Part shown: one piece after another, positions 38,961 through 51,400 of the stretch | Numbering within the stretch: position 1 is the first letter of the stretch | Layout of the letters: each line of letters opens with the position of its first letter | From: Paralichthys olivaceus | Taxonomy: Eukaryota > Chordata > Actinopteri > Pleuronectiformes > Paralichthyidae | NCBI RefSeq assembly: GCF_024713975.1 | Contig: NC_091112.1 | Location: 15,844,501-15,908,500, forward strand | Direction of reading: 5' to 3' | Length of the DNA: 64,000 nt | Notes under the pieces: generated by a model | What the model saw: only the letters and a program-made list of their open reading frames with translations | Databases searched by the model: none | Told to the model about the DNA's origin: nothing | Made by a program: the position numbers and the translations under genes

Positions 38961-40350
38961 GTACCGCAGTGGAGCATTCACAATAAAAGCATTTACTGCC
39001 ATCCCTTAAAATAGGCTGAGTGTGAGCGTTGCAGAGTTTGGAAAGGATCACTAACTTTCTGTGTGTTTGATTGTGTTACTGTAAGAGAATGACAGCATCC
39101 AGGGGCGGATTCAGGGGTGGGGCCTGCGGGGGAGCGCTGGCCCCAGCCGAAATCTGATTGGCCCCTGAAGAGCCCCCTGTCCTGTGAGTAGTCATAGGCT
39201 GTGTTCTACAGCGGCCAAGGGAGTTCAATGCACTGCACATTAACAAAGCACTTGCACAATGGAAAAAACACCTTCATCAATTTAACAACACATGCACTGC
39301 AAAAAGTCACAACACATGCAAATACAGAAGCATGCTGCAGATTGCGAGAACGACAAAGGAAATGTTTCCAAGGGACCCAAAAAAGTGATGAACCCAGTGA
39401 AGTTATTCAAGTCTGCTATTCGTCAGTGGTGATTGATAATTTCCTGACATTGTCCAGAGAAGCTGTATTTGAGAACACAAATGTCCGGGTGTGAGACTTC
39501 GGACTGTCTCTCGTCAGCCCCCTGGTAAAAACTTTGGCGAATATCCGAATGAGCTCATTTAAGGAAACTGCAGGATATTCTGCGGAAGTTTAAAAGTGAG
39601 CGAGTGAGTGTCAATGACACGTTAAGAGAGATTCTGATGATAAGAGCCGATGCAGGTTACGACTTCAAATTTTCCAAGCTTTTTTTAAAGTACACTATGT
39701 GCTTGAACAATTTTCAATTATATTGAACGATGTGTGGCTTTGAATCAAAACTGTAAACCAAACAGTAAACAAGAAATGACATTAATGTGCCCCTCACTGA
39801 TTCAGAAATTGTGCATGGATGTTGGAGATATAATTGTCCTCTCTGTGTTAATTATGGCCCCTGGTTTGAATAAATCTGAGAACCACCACTGAACTAAAGC
39901 ATTATGTATAGTGGTTTCCTGTCTTAAATCAACTACGAATCCTTTTTTATTTACAGTAGGTGGCACTAAACTATATAATAGTAATAAATGGATCCTTGTG
40001 AGTTGAATACACGGATTAAGCGTCATCAGTGTAGATTACATTTTATTTTGAACTATCTAGGAAACAACCAGTGCGAGTTGGTTTCTTGACACTTGAGTGT
40101 GTCTGGTCTGGTTATGAACTCATGTGAAACTTCAGCCACAGAGGTCACACAGACAGAGAGACCCTATCTCAGATCAGCTGATGTGCGCGAAAGCTTAACG
40201 CTTGAATGTGACTGCCGGCAAACATCTGCTGCTGTGGGTCGAGGGGCTGGAGCTCGGCTAGCTGCTAACGAGTTAGCTCGCTTGGCTAGCAAAGTTAGCC
40301 GGTAGCTAGCAGCGGGTTGTCCCAGCGCGGAGCCCCCCTCTGCTTCTTAC
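38961..40350. other. Sequence between the two hmbox1 first exons
   Basis: Inferred intron of the distal hmbox1 transcript. It has several GCTAGC and TTAGC words at 40257-40310, next to the distal donor. A fragment of the 'TCCTGA...TTGTCCAGAG' dispersed repeat lies at about 39440-39480. No gene is seen. Confidence 0.45.
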
Positions 40351-40500
40351 CTCGCGTCGCCGGGGAGGAAGCGCAGCAGCCGGCCGGGCGGGCGGGCGGT
40401 AGAGGGAGCGGCGGTGGAAAGTGTGGAGGAAAAGTGTCGCTCCACCGGACCCCGCTGAAAAACAAAGGGCCGGGGCTGAGGGTTCAGTGACGGGCGGAGG
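40351..40500 (-). promoter_or_regulatory. hmbox1: CpG-rich distal first exon and promoter of hmbox1
   Basis: Minus-strand sequence ends GCGACGCGAG followed by GTAAGAAG, a strong donor at the edge of a very GC-rich stretch with repeated CCGCC words. It has no ATG in frame with hmbox1, so it would act as a non-coding first exon spliced to 37480. The 5' limit is unknown. Confidence 0.5.
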
Positions 40501-40979
40501 GTGGACGGCGGAGGGTCATGTTGTCTTTCAGCTATGCAGCGGGGGAATAGACATGCAGATGTGGGGAGTCTGTCTCAATTTATGACCCTTCACCCGACAC
40601 CAGTCAAGACAGCAGCGATTATCATCCTGGTTTCCGGTTCTACTGTACCTGCTGTAAAACACCACAGCTACACTCTAACACCCGGGTGTACCGGGATCAG
40701 AACGAATCAAGTCATTATAACACAATTATTTTTCGAATCAAAATACTAATAATGCTCATGTGTTTAGTTAATGCAAGCTTACTGTAACTGTGTGGAGAGT
40801 TTTATTATTTTATTTTGCTAAAGGAAATAATTCCACTGAATGTGTCTGACTTGATGCAGCTCCACTATTGGCTGTATGTAAAACCACCACCCAACATACA
40901 GCATATATATCATGTACAGACTGAGGACACACAGTCCAAACATTACACAACACAAGACCACTCAGTGAATCTGCTCCAG

Positions 40980-41013
<34 letters not shown>

Positions 41014-41039
41014 CCCCCCCCCCCCCCCCCCCCCCCCCC
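40980..41039. repeat. (CA)15 microsatellite followed by a 26-base poly-C run
   Basis: Perfect CA repeat to 41010, then TGT and 26 C. It lies in the region upstream of the hmbox1 distal first exon. The run length is probably unstable. Confidence 0.95.
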
Positions 41040-41659
41040 AGTCCAACGCCACATCACTATCTGTTAAACAGCTGTCAGAAGAAACACTACTCTATTGTTT
41101 GTGTCAGCACTGTTTTATTTTGGACAATGTAGAACCTTATAACAGTTATAACTAAAACAATAAATCAGTTAGAAGTAAGTTCAACAGTGGGTTCAACATT
41201 TTGTGGTTTGCTTAACTTTTGGAGAATTAAGTTTGCCTAATTGGCAATAATATACAGTATTTCTGTTTGCTGCAAACCCACAGATGAACTGAAAACTATC
41301 ATTATATTGCTTTGAAACGAAAGTCAAAACTCAATGAGATGAATTCCAGGCAAGTTCTAGAGTTAAATTTGTTTTTTGTATAATTTGTTTCTACACACAC
41401 GAATTGACATTGATGTGATTCTGAGTTTTGGATGTTAATAACACAAAAATGAGCTCATTCAGCTGGTTTGGTTTAAAGAATGTAGCTAATAAGAAAGTCA
41501 TTTTTCAAGTAGCTCTGAGGAAAAGAGCTTGGAGACCTGTGGTGTATGGTCTGTGTACAGATACAAATATTTATGGAAGAAGTTAAACTAATAGGATAAA
41601 AACAACATTGATTAATACAATGACTTAATAATAACAATGATAATAATTAGAAGGCCGCT

Positions 41660-41840
41660 CAGAGCGTGCATACCTATAGCCAAGGCCAACATCCTGTCCC
41701 ACCATTTTAAAGAAAGTGACACTTCATCCTTCCACAAAGTTTCTGGAAAATCGGTTTGGCAGTTTTTGTGTAATCCTGCTAAAAGAGAAACTGCAATAAA
41801 ACATCACCTCTGTTGCCGAGATAATAACCAACCTAATAAA
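41660..41840 (-). repeat. Dispersed repeat, reverse copy of the 25.9/60.1 kb family
   Basis: Contains GGCCAACATCCTGTCCCACC, ATTTTAAAGAAAGTG and TTTTTGTGTAATCCTGCT. The last is the reverse complement of the AGCAGGATTACAC core of the family seen in plus orientation elsewhere in the window. Diverged and non-coding. Confidence 0.55.
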
Positions 41841-42942
41841 ATGAACATTTCCCTTCCACTTTCAATTTTTCAAAGTCGCTCTCAAAGGGAAAAGGTTGCA
41901 GACCCCTGATGTGTGGTCTGTATACAGATAAAGGGGCCTGTCTCATTTGTAAGTATCTATTGAAGAAGTTTCTCTGATGTCAAGCTTTATTGACATTATT
42001 GTTCACCACGATTACTTGTCCTGCATTTTAAATGGAATGATTTTTTGGGTGGCCCTCTGAGCGGCTGCTTCTTCACTGGCATCAACATTCATCTTCTTTT
42101 TAACAGGTGGGTTCAGCCTGCAGAGCTCACCTGTGTTTGACGCTCTGTGCTTCTGTCATGGCAGATATTTGGTCAGTCCTCAAAACCTGGCAACACCTCA
42201 GATTTGGCTCTCGGGTGCTCTGGTGGAGACCTTGGGCCTTTCGCTCACTGAGGCTTGTAAAACTGTGTCTGAGTTGTGCCCGGGGCATTCAGCTGTCCAG
42301 CTTGGATAGAGTGAATACCCATTGTGATATAATACACTTAGATTTGATTGCCAGCTTCACACAGACAATATCCAAATCATATTATACAGTCTAGCCCAAA
42401 CCCCAAAGGATTACTGGATTCTGGCTGGAGCAGATTGTAGATATTCATCGTCTGGGACTCCTATCTGAGTGCTGGACAATCCACAAAGAGTTTCATCATT
42501 GAGAACCAGCTGGTTGAGGCTGCAGAATGGATGGAACATAGATTCTCTTGTGCCCCGAGTGGGGATTGTATAGTCTGATTGGAGATTAAAATAAAAATTG
42601 CCTCCAGGCACCTGTAAAGTTTACTGGAAGACGTTTTTACTTTTAATCTTTGCGCTGGACTCCTGTGTGAATTCATGTCTAACAATCTCTCCATCCTGTT
42701 AGTCAAGGTGTTGACTATTACCACCTGCAGAAGTGACTGTAGCTGAAGAATGCGTCTGTTTGCTTTGTCCAATATTCCTCCCTCCCCTTCAACCTGTGCC
42801 AAGAAGGCAGCAGTAATAAGCTCCACATTTAGGAGCCTTTGCTCAGTTCAGTGAGTCCAAGCATTCTGTGTTCAAGCACAAGTGTTTTAGGGCTTTTTTT
42901 TTTCCTTGTGGGGGTCCAGCCCAACATCTGAGCGACAACACC

Positions 42943-43897
42943 ATGAACTGGGCCTTCCTCGAGGGCCTCCTCAGCGGGGTGAACAAGTACTCAACAGCAT
43001 TCGGTCGCATTTGGCTTGCTATCGTTTTTATCTTCAGGCTTCTGGTTTTCCTGGTGGCTTGCGAGAAGGTTTGGGGTGACGAGCAGAAGGACTTTGATTG
43101 CAACACTCGTCAGCCCGGTTGCCACAACGTCTGCTATGACCACTTCTTCCCCATCTCTTACACTCGCCTCTGGGCTCTCCAGCTGATCTTCGTCACCTGC
43201 CCGTCCCTTCTTGTAACTCTCCACGTGAGCTACAGGGAAGACCGCGAGCGCAAACACCGGCTGAAGCACGGGGAAGACTGCACCCCTCTGTACGATAACA
43301 CGGGCAAGAAGCGCGGGGGTCTCTGGTGGACCTACTTCTGCAGCCTGCTATTCAAGATCACAGTGGATGGCGTGTTTGTCTTCTTGCTCTTCTACATCTA
43401 CGAGGCCACTTTCTTCCCTCCACTGGTCAAATGCAATGAAGCGCCATGTCCGAATATGGTGGACTGCTATATCGCCAGGTAAGAGCACCTCTGAAATTCT
43501 AAATGATAAAGATCCTGGAATCTCATTGGCTGGATTCGGCCTCCTTTTCTTTATAAGACTGAATCTTAACACAATACTATCTCTTACCTATGTCTTTTCC
43601 AGGCCCACTGAGAAGAAAATATTCACCATCTTCATGGTGGTCACCAGCTTTGTGTGCATCTTCCTCACTCTCTGCGAGATCTTCTACCTGTGCGGGAAGA
43701 GGTTCTGGGAGTGTTGCAGAGGAGGCCCGCGATCCGCGAGAGAGAACTCCTTCATGATGGTCAGAACTCCTCTGACGGGACGAGAGAACTCGGCGTACAA
43801 AGAGCCTGCCCTGGAGAAGCCGAAGATGGAGGAGAAGGGCAACGGAGAAGTTGGCAAAGAGAGTTCAGCTCCAGCGTACAGCATCGCAGTATCCTGA
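42943..43897 (+). CDS. Beta-type connexin (GJB4/GJB3-like), coding sequence split by an intron
   Basis: Exons 42943-43478 and 43603-43897 join in frame at Arg179 to give 276 residues. Connexins oligomerise as hexamers in the plasma membrane and dock to form gap-junction channels passing ions and small molecules. Seen: N-terminus [18 protein letters not shown] and four membrane segments (about 20-40, 76-97, 130-152, 185-207). The first extracellular loop has C53, C60, C64 and the second has C164, C169, C175, the beta-connexin spacing. The cytoplasmic tail is about 65 residues and rich in Glu, Lys and Ser. The start fits mammalian GJB4 (MNWAFL). A splice acceptor at 42919, just before the ATG, suggests an untranslated first exon upstream. 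The 124-base intron begins GTAAGA and ends TTTTCCAG; most vertebrate connexins have an uninterrupted coding region. Fish connexin naming differs from mammalian, so no symbol is given. Confidence 0.92.
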
Positions 43898-43933
43898 GCG
43901 ACCTCTGCGTCCAAGTTTGGCTTAAGAGAACAA

Positions 43934-43939
43934 AATAAA
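43934..43939 (+). terminator. Candidate poly(A) signal of the first connexin
   Basis: AATAAA 37 bases past the stop codon. A second AATAAA lies near 44384, so a longer 3' UTR is equally possible. Confidence 0.35.
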
Positions 43940-46067
43940 AACCAAAGAAAAATCTTCAGTTGATTTTGTACTGTTGGCTAAAATGTTGGCTGAAATTAAA
44001 GGCAGTTTTTAAGAATTGTTGTTTACAAAGGTCAATTTTTTGGTAACAATTTTTGGAGATACATAATGTTTTCATTCTGTAACGTGGTTGAGCTGAATAT
44101 ATAAATATATCATACTTTTTATAAGCTTGTGATCTGAAATGACTGATAAATATTAGACCTGATTTATTTTGTCTATTTATATGATTATATTATTTTATTA
44201 TCTGTTTCTACCATGGCCACAAAATAATTTTGCTGGACTTGCAGTGTGAACATTAACATAAACATAAATATACATAATTATATATATATATATATATATG
44301 TAAGAGCAAACACAATGAGCAAACACAATGTCATGAACTAAGCCCATAAATGAAGATGTCTAGATACCTGTAATATTTTCCAAAATAAATGAGTATCATG
44401 TGAAATTTGCTGTTGCCCTCTCTTCTTCATTCCTGTATGAAAATTTGCAAATATTAAACTGAACTGACCTGTGTATCATACACTAGTAATAATACTTATA
44501 TTTCTTTACAAAATAGGGTGCATTAGTACGGAGTATAATGATTGACTACAGATTCAGAGAGTGGATAAAAACATTTGTTCTATAATCAGAAAAACCACAA
44601 CGTGACGTTCCAACCTGACTTGGGTACAGAATGATCAACGTGTGTTTAGTGATGGGAGTAGCATTATTGACTAAAGTTGATAAAACCACCGCTCCTACAC
44701 TGAGTTTCAGACCAATTAACCATCCTGTGTTCCTCAGAACAACAGACCGAGAGCACATTTGTAAAGGGCAGTATCATAAAGCAGCGTGTACTAATAAGGC
44801 AGTGCCTGTTGTACATTCTTACCTGATAAAATGAATGTGTGATTATCTGATTCTGAGACAAGGCTCCCCATATCTCAGGTGTTTCTTAATAGAGGTGCTT
44901 GCTCAAACAAATGTTAGGTGGTGGCCTTGTTTAATCCTGATTAATCAAACGCTACAAAGAGGCATATCTCCACATCGCAGTGGCTTAATGGAACTGATAT
45001 GAAGTGACCTGTGGAGAAACGAGGTGAGCAGAGCAGGCAAACAACAGAGGTGTACTGTGGTTCACTTGTTGAGCATTGTGCCATATCTGCCTTGTCTGGT
45101 TTTAATATTTTGGTTTTACTTCCTTCTTGTTTAGCACTTTGCAACATTTTAATAAAAGTGCAATACGTTTCTTCTCCTTATTATTATTATATCTCCTTTG
45201 TTATTAGCACAAACTCATGCTCAGTCACTGAATTCCTTGTCTGCTCATAGCACTGACCACCATGTAGGTGAAATGTATTTACTCCACAGCCATAGTAGAA
45301 GTTGAGTTGAGTTTTACATCAGTGGTTCCTGAAGTCCTCGACTCACCTCGGTGTGAGTTCAACAATAAATTGTTGGCAAGAGAAATTAAAAAAAAAAAAA
45401 AAGTATCATAAGAGGCTGGAGTTTAAATGGGAAAATCAGGGTGGATCCCGAAAGTGACCACACCTCCAGATTATGGTCAAGATTTGATTCTTCAGCTCAG
45501 TCAATGTTGGAGAACCACACTAGGAGAGAAGTTCGCTGTGGAACATGTTCCTACAGTTCGTCTATTTCCAACACATGATGGACTGAGTGGAAAACCACAC
45601 TTCTTAAGGTTGGCAAATAATTTTTTGTGATGTCTTTTGAATTAATATTTTAGCTCAGTCATATTAAGGAAGACTTTGGATGTTGATTACTGTCATTAAG
45701 TGGAACCAGGGTACAGAGAATTTAAAAACAACTTTCATGCAAACTTTAGCCTAAACCTTCCTAAAGATGAGGGAAGAGGCTAAAACCAAGTATTTATGTG
45801 TCCCAGGGAAGATTTTTTTTGCTGATCAATTATTGATGGCATCTCTCTTCAAAATACCAAATGTAATTAACATTTTTAACCATGAGAAGATGGCAAGATA
45901 AATGAGTTTTTGGAGTATCAACAAAAAGTTCCATCACAGAGATTAAAGAAATACTGTGCGATGACAGTCAAAACAGATTATAGAATATTGTGCAGAATTA
46001 AAAGAGATTGTATATGTTTTTTGTATTGTTTTACTAAGTTTGTCTTTGTCTTTTTATTGTTCCACAG
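43940..46067. other. Spacer between the two connexin genes
   Basis: A/T-rich, with a (TA)n tract at about 44279-44300. It includes any promoter and untranslated exon of the second connexin, which I could not locate. No ORF of interest. Confidence 0.5.
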
Positions 46068-46132
46068 CTCTGCAGTTCATATAGTTTATAAAGACAGAGA
46101 TCTAAACAGTCACAGGTCAAAAGAACTGAATC

Positions 46133-46855
46133 ATGGATTGGAAGTTTCTCCAGGGTCTTCTTAGTGGAGTCAACAAGTACTCCACAGCCTTTGGACGCAT
46201 CTGGTTGTCAGTGGTCTTCGTCTTCCGGGTGATGGTCTTCGTGGTGGCGGCCGAGCGTGTCTGGAGTGACGACCAGGGACACTTTGACTGCAACACCCGC
46301 CAGCCGGGTTGCACCAACATCTGCTATGATTACTTCTTCCCCATCTCTCACATCCGCCTGTGGGCCCTCCAGCTCGTCTTTGTTACCTGCCCCTCGTTCA
46401 TGGTGGTGCTACACGTGGCCTACCGAGATGAGCGTGAGCGCAAGTACCAGGCCAAGCACGGGGAGAACACCCGGCTGTACGACAACACGGGCCAAAAGCA
46501 CGGCGGCCTCTGGTGGACGTATCTGATGAGCCTGTTTATCAAAACCACCTTTGAGGTCACGTTTCTGTACTTGCTCCACTACATCTACGACAGCTTCAAG
46601 CTGCCCAGGAAGGTCCAGTGTGATGTCAGTCCCTGTCCCAATTTGGTTGACTGCTACATCTCCCGACCCACGGAGAAAACCGTTTTCACCTACTTCATGG
46701 TGGGGGCGTCTGTTGTGTGTGTGGTGCTTAACATCTGTGAGATCTTCTATCTGATTGCGTTCCAGATGGTGACTCTCAAACAGCGAGGCAGCGTCCACAC
46801 TTCATCAAGAAGGATCCACTCAGGCACGGACTGCAAGTCCTCTCTTACATCCTAG
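46133..46855 (+). CDS. gjb3: Beta-type connexin, GJB3 (Cx31)-like, single coding exon
   Basis: Uninterrupted 240-residue connexin, the tandem neighbour of the 42943-43897 gene in the same orientation. Seen: [18 protein letters not shown] start, four membrane segments, first-loop cysteines C53, C60, C64 and second-loop cysteines C163, C168, C174, and a short basic tail of about 30 residues. MDWK and [15 protein letters not shown] agree with mammalian GJB3, and human GJB3/GJB4/GJB5 also cluster in 1p34. Role: gap-junction hemichannel subunit at the plasma membrane. A splice acceptor at 46067 after a pyrimidine-rich tract points to an upstream untranslated exon, the usual connexin layout. Its cytoplasmic tail is shorter than that of human GJB3 (about 270 residues in all). 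Orthology to GJB3 rather than a fish-specific beta connexin is uncertain. Confidence 0.9.
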   Translation: MDWKFLQGLLSGVNKYSTAFGRIWLSVVFVFRVMVFVVAAERVWSDDQGHFDCNTRQPGCTNICYDYFFPISHIRLWALQLVFVTCPSFMVVLHVAYRDERERKYQAKHGENTRLYDNTGQKHGGLWWTYLMSLFIKTTFEVTFLYLLHYIYDSFKLPRKVQCDVSPCPNLVDCYISRPTEKTVFTYFMVGASVVCVVLNICEIFYLIAFQMVTLKQRGSVHTSSRRIHSGTDCKSSLTS

Positions 46856-46931
46856 CTGGAGAGCCAGTGTGGAAAATCTAAATGTCTTAATGTGCCTCTG
46901 TTTGATTAAATATTTGAATGATCTTTTCTCC

Positions 46932-46937
46932 ATTAAA
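46932..46937 (+). terminator. Candidate poly(A) signal of the second connexin
   Basis: ATTAAA about 75 bases past the stop codon. Further AATAAA signals occur near 47365 and 47463 and could be used instead. Confidence 0.3.
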
Positions 46938-46939
46938 GG

Positions 46940-47933
46940 ATAGGTTTGCTTTTGTTCACATCTGACTCATTACAATAATCACAGTCTTTGTGCACATTAA
47001 AGTAGCTGTTGTTCCTGCTGTCCATATTATTCAAATGGTTCAGGATTTCTACCTGGTTTGTCCAACTCAGAAATAGAACCTCAGCTGAACGTATTTTCTC
47101 ACAGGACAGGGACGGGAGATTTTGTCCCACTTTGTCTTGAGATTAGGAAATAATCTCTACATGGCTGTCATGGATGAGAGGAATAATTACAGTCAATTAT
47201 TTTAAGGAACATTTTGGCATGTGTGCATTGTTTTAAGACAGATGTGAGGTGAAAGTCTGTGACAATATCCCTAAAGGTTATTGAAATGTTTAATATCATT
47301 TTCTATTTTACCACATATATTTTATTCTATCAGAATTATTTTCTGTGTAATAACAGATCATCAAATAAAAGGAGACTTTCATGAATATGTAACCATTGTC
47401 AATATATCTTTGACCAAAACTGAAACAATTTGTTATTTGTATTAACAATTTAAAACCACTGAGAATAAAGTTTTTTTCTTGCCTGTAATAAATCACAGTA
47501 AACGCTCGTCATTGAGAAAGAATATCTGCTCTCTTCTCCTGTAATGGTGCCAATCTCCCACCTAGTGGCGCTAAAGGCCTATAACATTATCACGTTCAAA
47601 AGGTTCCAACAAACATGATCAATACAATGATCCCATTTACCTCGTTGAGTTATTTTGGGATTGCTCACCAAATTGTCAACGTTGAATTACTACAATATCA
47701 ATTAACTATAGAGCTGTGATTAGTAACTTTAAAGTAAGTTTAGTGAGATTTGAATCGTTTCCTGCCTCTGAAATCATGTTCTAGCTGAAATATATATATA
47801 TTTTGCCTAATGTATTGTTTAGTTAAACGATGTCAGTATTGCAAAATGTCAAGTGTGCATCATTTGTTTAAAATACACATCTGTCATGTTTCTCCAGGCT
47901 TTGATCCAGGTGTTAACCACAACACGTCACTTT

Positions 47934-47971
<38 letters not shown>

Positions 47972-48400
47972 ATAATAATAATAATAATACAAATAATAAT
48001 GATAATAACAAACACCTTTATACGCAAATTAATTGGTTTTATACTATTTTATGAGGTAATTCCGTATTTTTTTCAAACACACAAAAACCCAGCACGTGCA
48101 CTTGCATCCAGGTTTTTCGAAATTAATCAATGACGGGTGACAACTTTTCAAAATAAAAGCATTAGATGCTCCACCTTGTAAAGACTATTTAATGGAGTGG
48201 CTTAAAGAAAAAACAACATAGAAAGATTCAAAACATATGTATGGTGCTGTTTTTCCATTACTTCTCAAACTTTACTATAGTACTTTTTAATTGTTCTTTA
48301 TTTATCCTTCTGATAAATCGACAGTCTGGGAGATCAGATCCAGTTTTATTGTGATAGCTGAGGTGTTTGTGTGTGTTTCCTGTTGTGTCACATTGTTTGG
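46940..48400. other. Intergenic, with a trinucleotide tract
   Basis: (TAC)n at 47935-47970 passes directly into (TAA)n to about 47992. No gene seen. The end of the stretch probably contains the tmem54-like promoter. Confidence 0.5.
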
Positions 48401-48453
48401 GGAGAAGAGCAGATCACCGTGAGAGAAGTCAACTCTCTGAACACTTTAAACGG

Positions 48454-48465
48454 ATGGTGATCTGA
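48454..48465 (+). promoter_or_regulatory. Four-codon upstream ORF before the tmem54 start
   Basis: ATG GTG ATC TGA ends 7 bases before the tmem54 ATG. If the transcript starts upstream of 48454, ribosomes would meet this minimal ORF first, which commonly lowers or tunes translation. The transcript start is not known from sequence. Confidence 0.4.
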
Positions 48466-48472
48466 CACAGTT

Positions 48473-51400
48473 ATGGCTGCTGCAGGTAATACATGTACAT
48501 TTAAATGGGTGAGACGTGCAGAACGTGTGTGTGGAGGTGTTGTTGTCTTTGTGCAGGTGAGTAGTTGTGGGGCACAGCTGTCAGAGGATGAAATCTAAAT
48601 ATCTAGTGAGGGAAACTTTGATCTGATCGCAGGCCACTGAGGTTTAATCCGTTTCTTTACAGATCAGATGTGTAAATTAACACGTGTATCAGAGTGATCA
48701 TTTATATATTCACTCTGATGTTCTCACCAGCAGCCTTTGGCCTACATGTTTAAAGTATGTCAGGCTGAACAGTGTTAATGTGAACTGCTAATTGTCACCT
48801 CTGCACGTGGGTTTTCCCAATGCATGCAGGGATGTGAGACACATACACACACACACACACTTGCATTTATATAAGTATATCAACTATTTTAACTGTGCAA
48901 TACTTCTGTCCAGACAATGCAATGGCTCTTGTGCAATATGTTTCAATATTCTGTTTTCACTCTACATATTTCTGTTCTATTTCTTTCTCCTATATCTCGT
49001 AGCATTTATATTGCATTTTTTCTAGTGTCTATTTTTTTAATTGTCCTCTTTGCTGCTTTAACAGCAAATTGTCCTGTTGTTGGACTAATAAAGGATTATA
49101 TTACCATCTCAACTCTCAAGGCCACTTAACTCTATCTTCAATATTCTCTATGTAATGTAAATCGAAGTCAAATTATTTGCGTGAACCAAGTTCAAATGAC
49201 CATTCAAACATAACCACATTCAACAACCAGCTCAGATTCATTATGTAATGCTGCAGTTACTGGATGTCACGGATTCAGACACAAGTTTGTTGTTTTTCAC
49301 GTGACATATTTTTCGCCAGGTTTCTGTTTGTCTGTTAAAGTTAGGCTTTAGTTCAACAGTAGATTGTTTTCATTTAATGTCTCACCTGATCTCATGTGTG
49401 CACTTTTAGAAAAACAGTGAAATTCAACATTATTATTCTTTGTGCTCCTACACACGAATGGAAAATGTTGCTCTAATATTTTAAAATTTAATTTCAGTTA
49501 GTTTTAGAAGTGGCAAAGACAGTTTCTCCTCATTTTTCATGTAGTTTTTGTTTGGTGCAGTTCCAGTGTGTCACAGCCTGTTTTATCGTTATGTGCTCAG
49601 CAGCTAATCATTAATGCAGTTGACATCTCGGTGGTGACTTTCTGTGTCTGATCAATACCCCATGGACAACATGGACGATGTGACCTCATCCGAAAACTCT
49701 TTTCATTTTTTGACCTCCTGCAGCACTAACTTTCTCCTCCTCTCTCCCCTCCGTCATCAGGAGTGTGTTGTTCCAGGCTGGAGGAACCGAAGGCCCTGAT
49801 GAAGATGGGTCTGTGCATGGTCCTTATTGGTCATGTGAACTTCCTGTTGGGAGCGCTGGTGCACGGCGTGGTGCTCAGACACATCAACCTCCACAAGCAG
49901 GCCCGGGCCATGGAGTACGCCATCTCCAATGTGGTGGCTCTCACCTGCGGCCTGGTGGTGAGTCGTCAGAGATGAGACGCCTCGCACTGAGACGTTCCAC
50001 CCTGACTGTGGCTGCACGCCATCTGAACACCACAAGAACTATAAATGATCATTGAGTGCTGTTGAAATTCTCTGAACAAAAAAGATCAATATTAAAACAA
50101 AGAGTTGTTTTGGCTTAAAGCCATAAAAGCCTGTCTTTAGCTGTTGGAAAATGCATTTTGTAAAAGTAGCATCAGCCTGTGTGTTAAATAAGGTCAATGT
50201 GGCTCCTTAAAAACCGAGTAGGACAATGTTTAATCCTGAAAATCATTTAGAATCTCACTCAAGCAGATCACTGGATCCCTCTTTTAATCAGGGTTACTAG
50301 TAATACCACATCCCTCCTCTTTTTACATCCCCCAAAGAGAGGTTATTCTTTCATCAGCGTTTGTTAGTTAGCTAGCAGGATTACTGAAAAACTGTATAAG
50401 TGATTTCTCTAAATTTAGAGGGGTAGGGAGTGACACAAGGAAGAAGACATTAAAGTTTGGAGCTGTAAAATGGCGAAATAGAGCGGCCTGGCGGCGGTAT
50501 TTGCCCCCTGGTTGTCCTTTTAATGGATATATTAGAGCTGGGCATAAAATATATATAATTATCAATATTGATAATTACCACAATAAATCTAACAATATTA
50601 TTTTCTTTAAACTCTTCTTTATGAGCAAAGAATGAAAAACACTTTGAAACATTTCACAAATCTGACTTGCTTTTGAAAGGAAAAGGTCGATTTATGAAGA
50701 CTTTGTCAGGTCTGAAAAAAACCAACTGTCAAAACACACGCACGCACAGCGGCACATAAACACATATTTGAAATGCTTGCAATGACACGCACAGCTGTGA
50801 TGCTGAAAAAACCTCCTGTTATGACTTGTGTTGCTGCCTCTCCTGTATGGAGACCAGATGAAGAGTGTACGATGTGAGACCTTAGAGCTTTCGAAACCTG
50901 TTTTTTTGCAAGGATTTTTGCATGATCTCTGTCCTTTTATTTTTATAGATGTAGCATCTGTCTTGTGTCTGCAGGGAATCGTTGTTGGCATTCTGGCTAT
51001 CGTCCTGTCTAAGAACAAGAAGAGTAAAGGCCTGGTTTGTATCACTAATTTTTTTTTCTACTTTTCACTTTTTAAAATCACATTTTAAAGTTCTCAAAAT
51101 GTGATTAAAAAAAAAGAAGAAAGATTCTTCTCATTTCACAGAAACCCCCTCCCTACTTTCCCAGACGACTAATACTAGTTTTCCAGCATTTCTCTCTGTC
51201 TGACTATTCCAGCTCTGCAGTCTTTGTTTCTCTCCCTCTCCCTCCCTCGCTCACTCCCTCCGGTCATGCAGAACGGCCTCTCCTCTCTGTTTAGTCAGCT
51301 GTCTGCTTGCTTGGACGGGACTGACGAGGCAGAATGAGTAAACCCGGGCAAACCTGCCACGATCAAACCACTCCCAGTGTCCCTTTGTCGCTGAGAGAAA

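Larger units (their letters stand above)
40501..42919. other. Intergenic region between hmbox1 promoter and connexins
   Basis: Contains (CA)n followed by poly-C (41014-41039) and a dispersed repeat at about 41660-41840. The segment before 42919 may hold the 5' UTR exon of the first connexin, but none could be placed. No ORF here carries a recognisable domain. Confidence 0.5.

Noticed and set aside
46257-46798. Other-frame ORFs within the second connexin
   Set aside because: They overlap a complete, well-conserved connexin and show no domain of their own.
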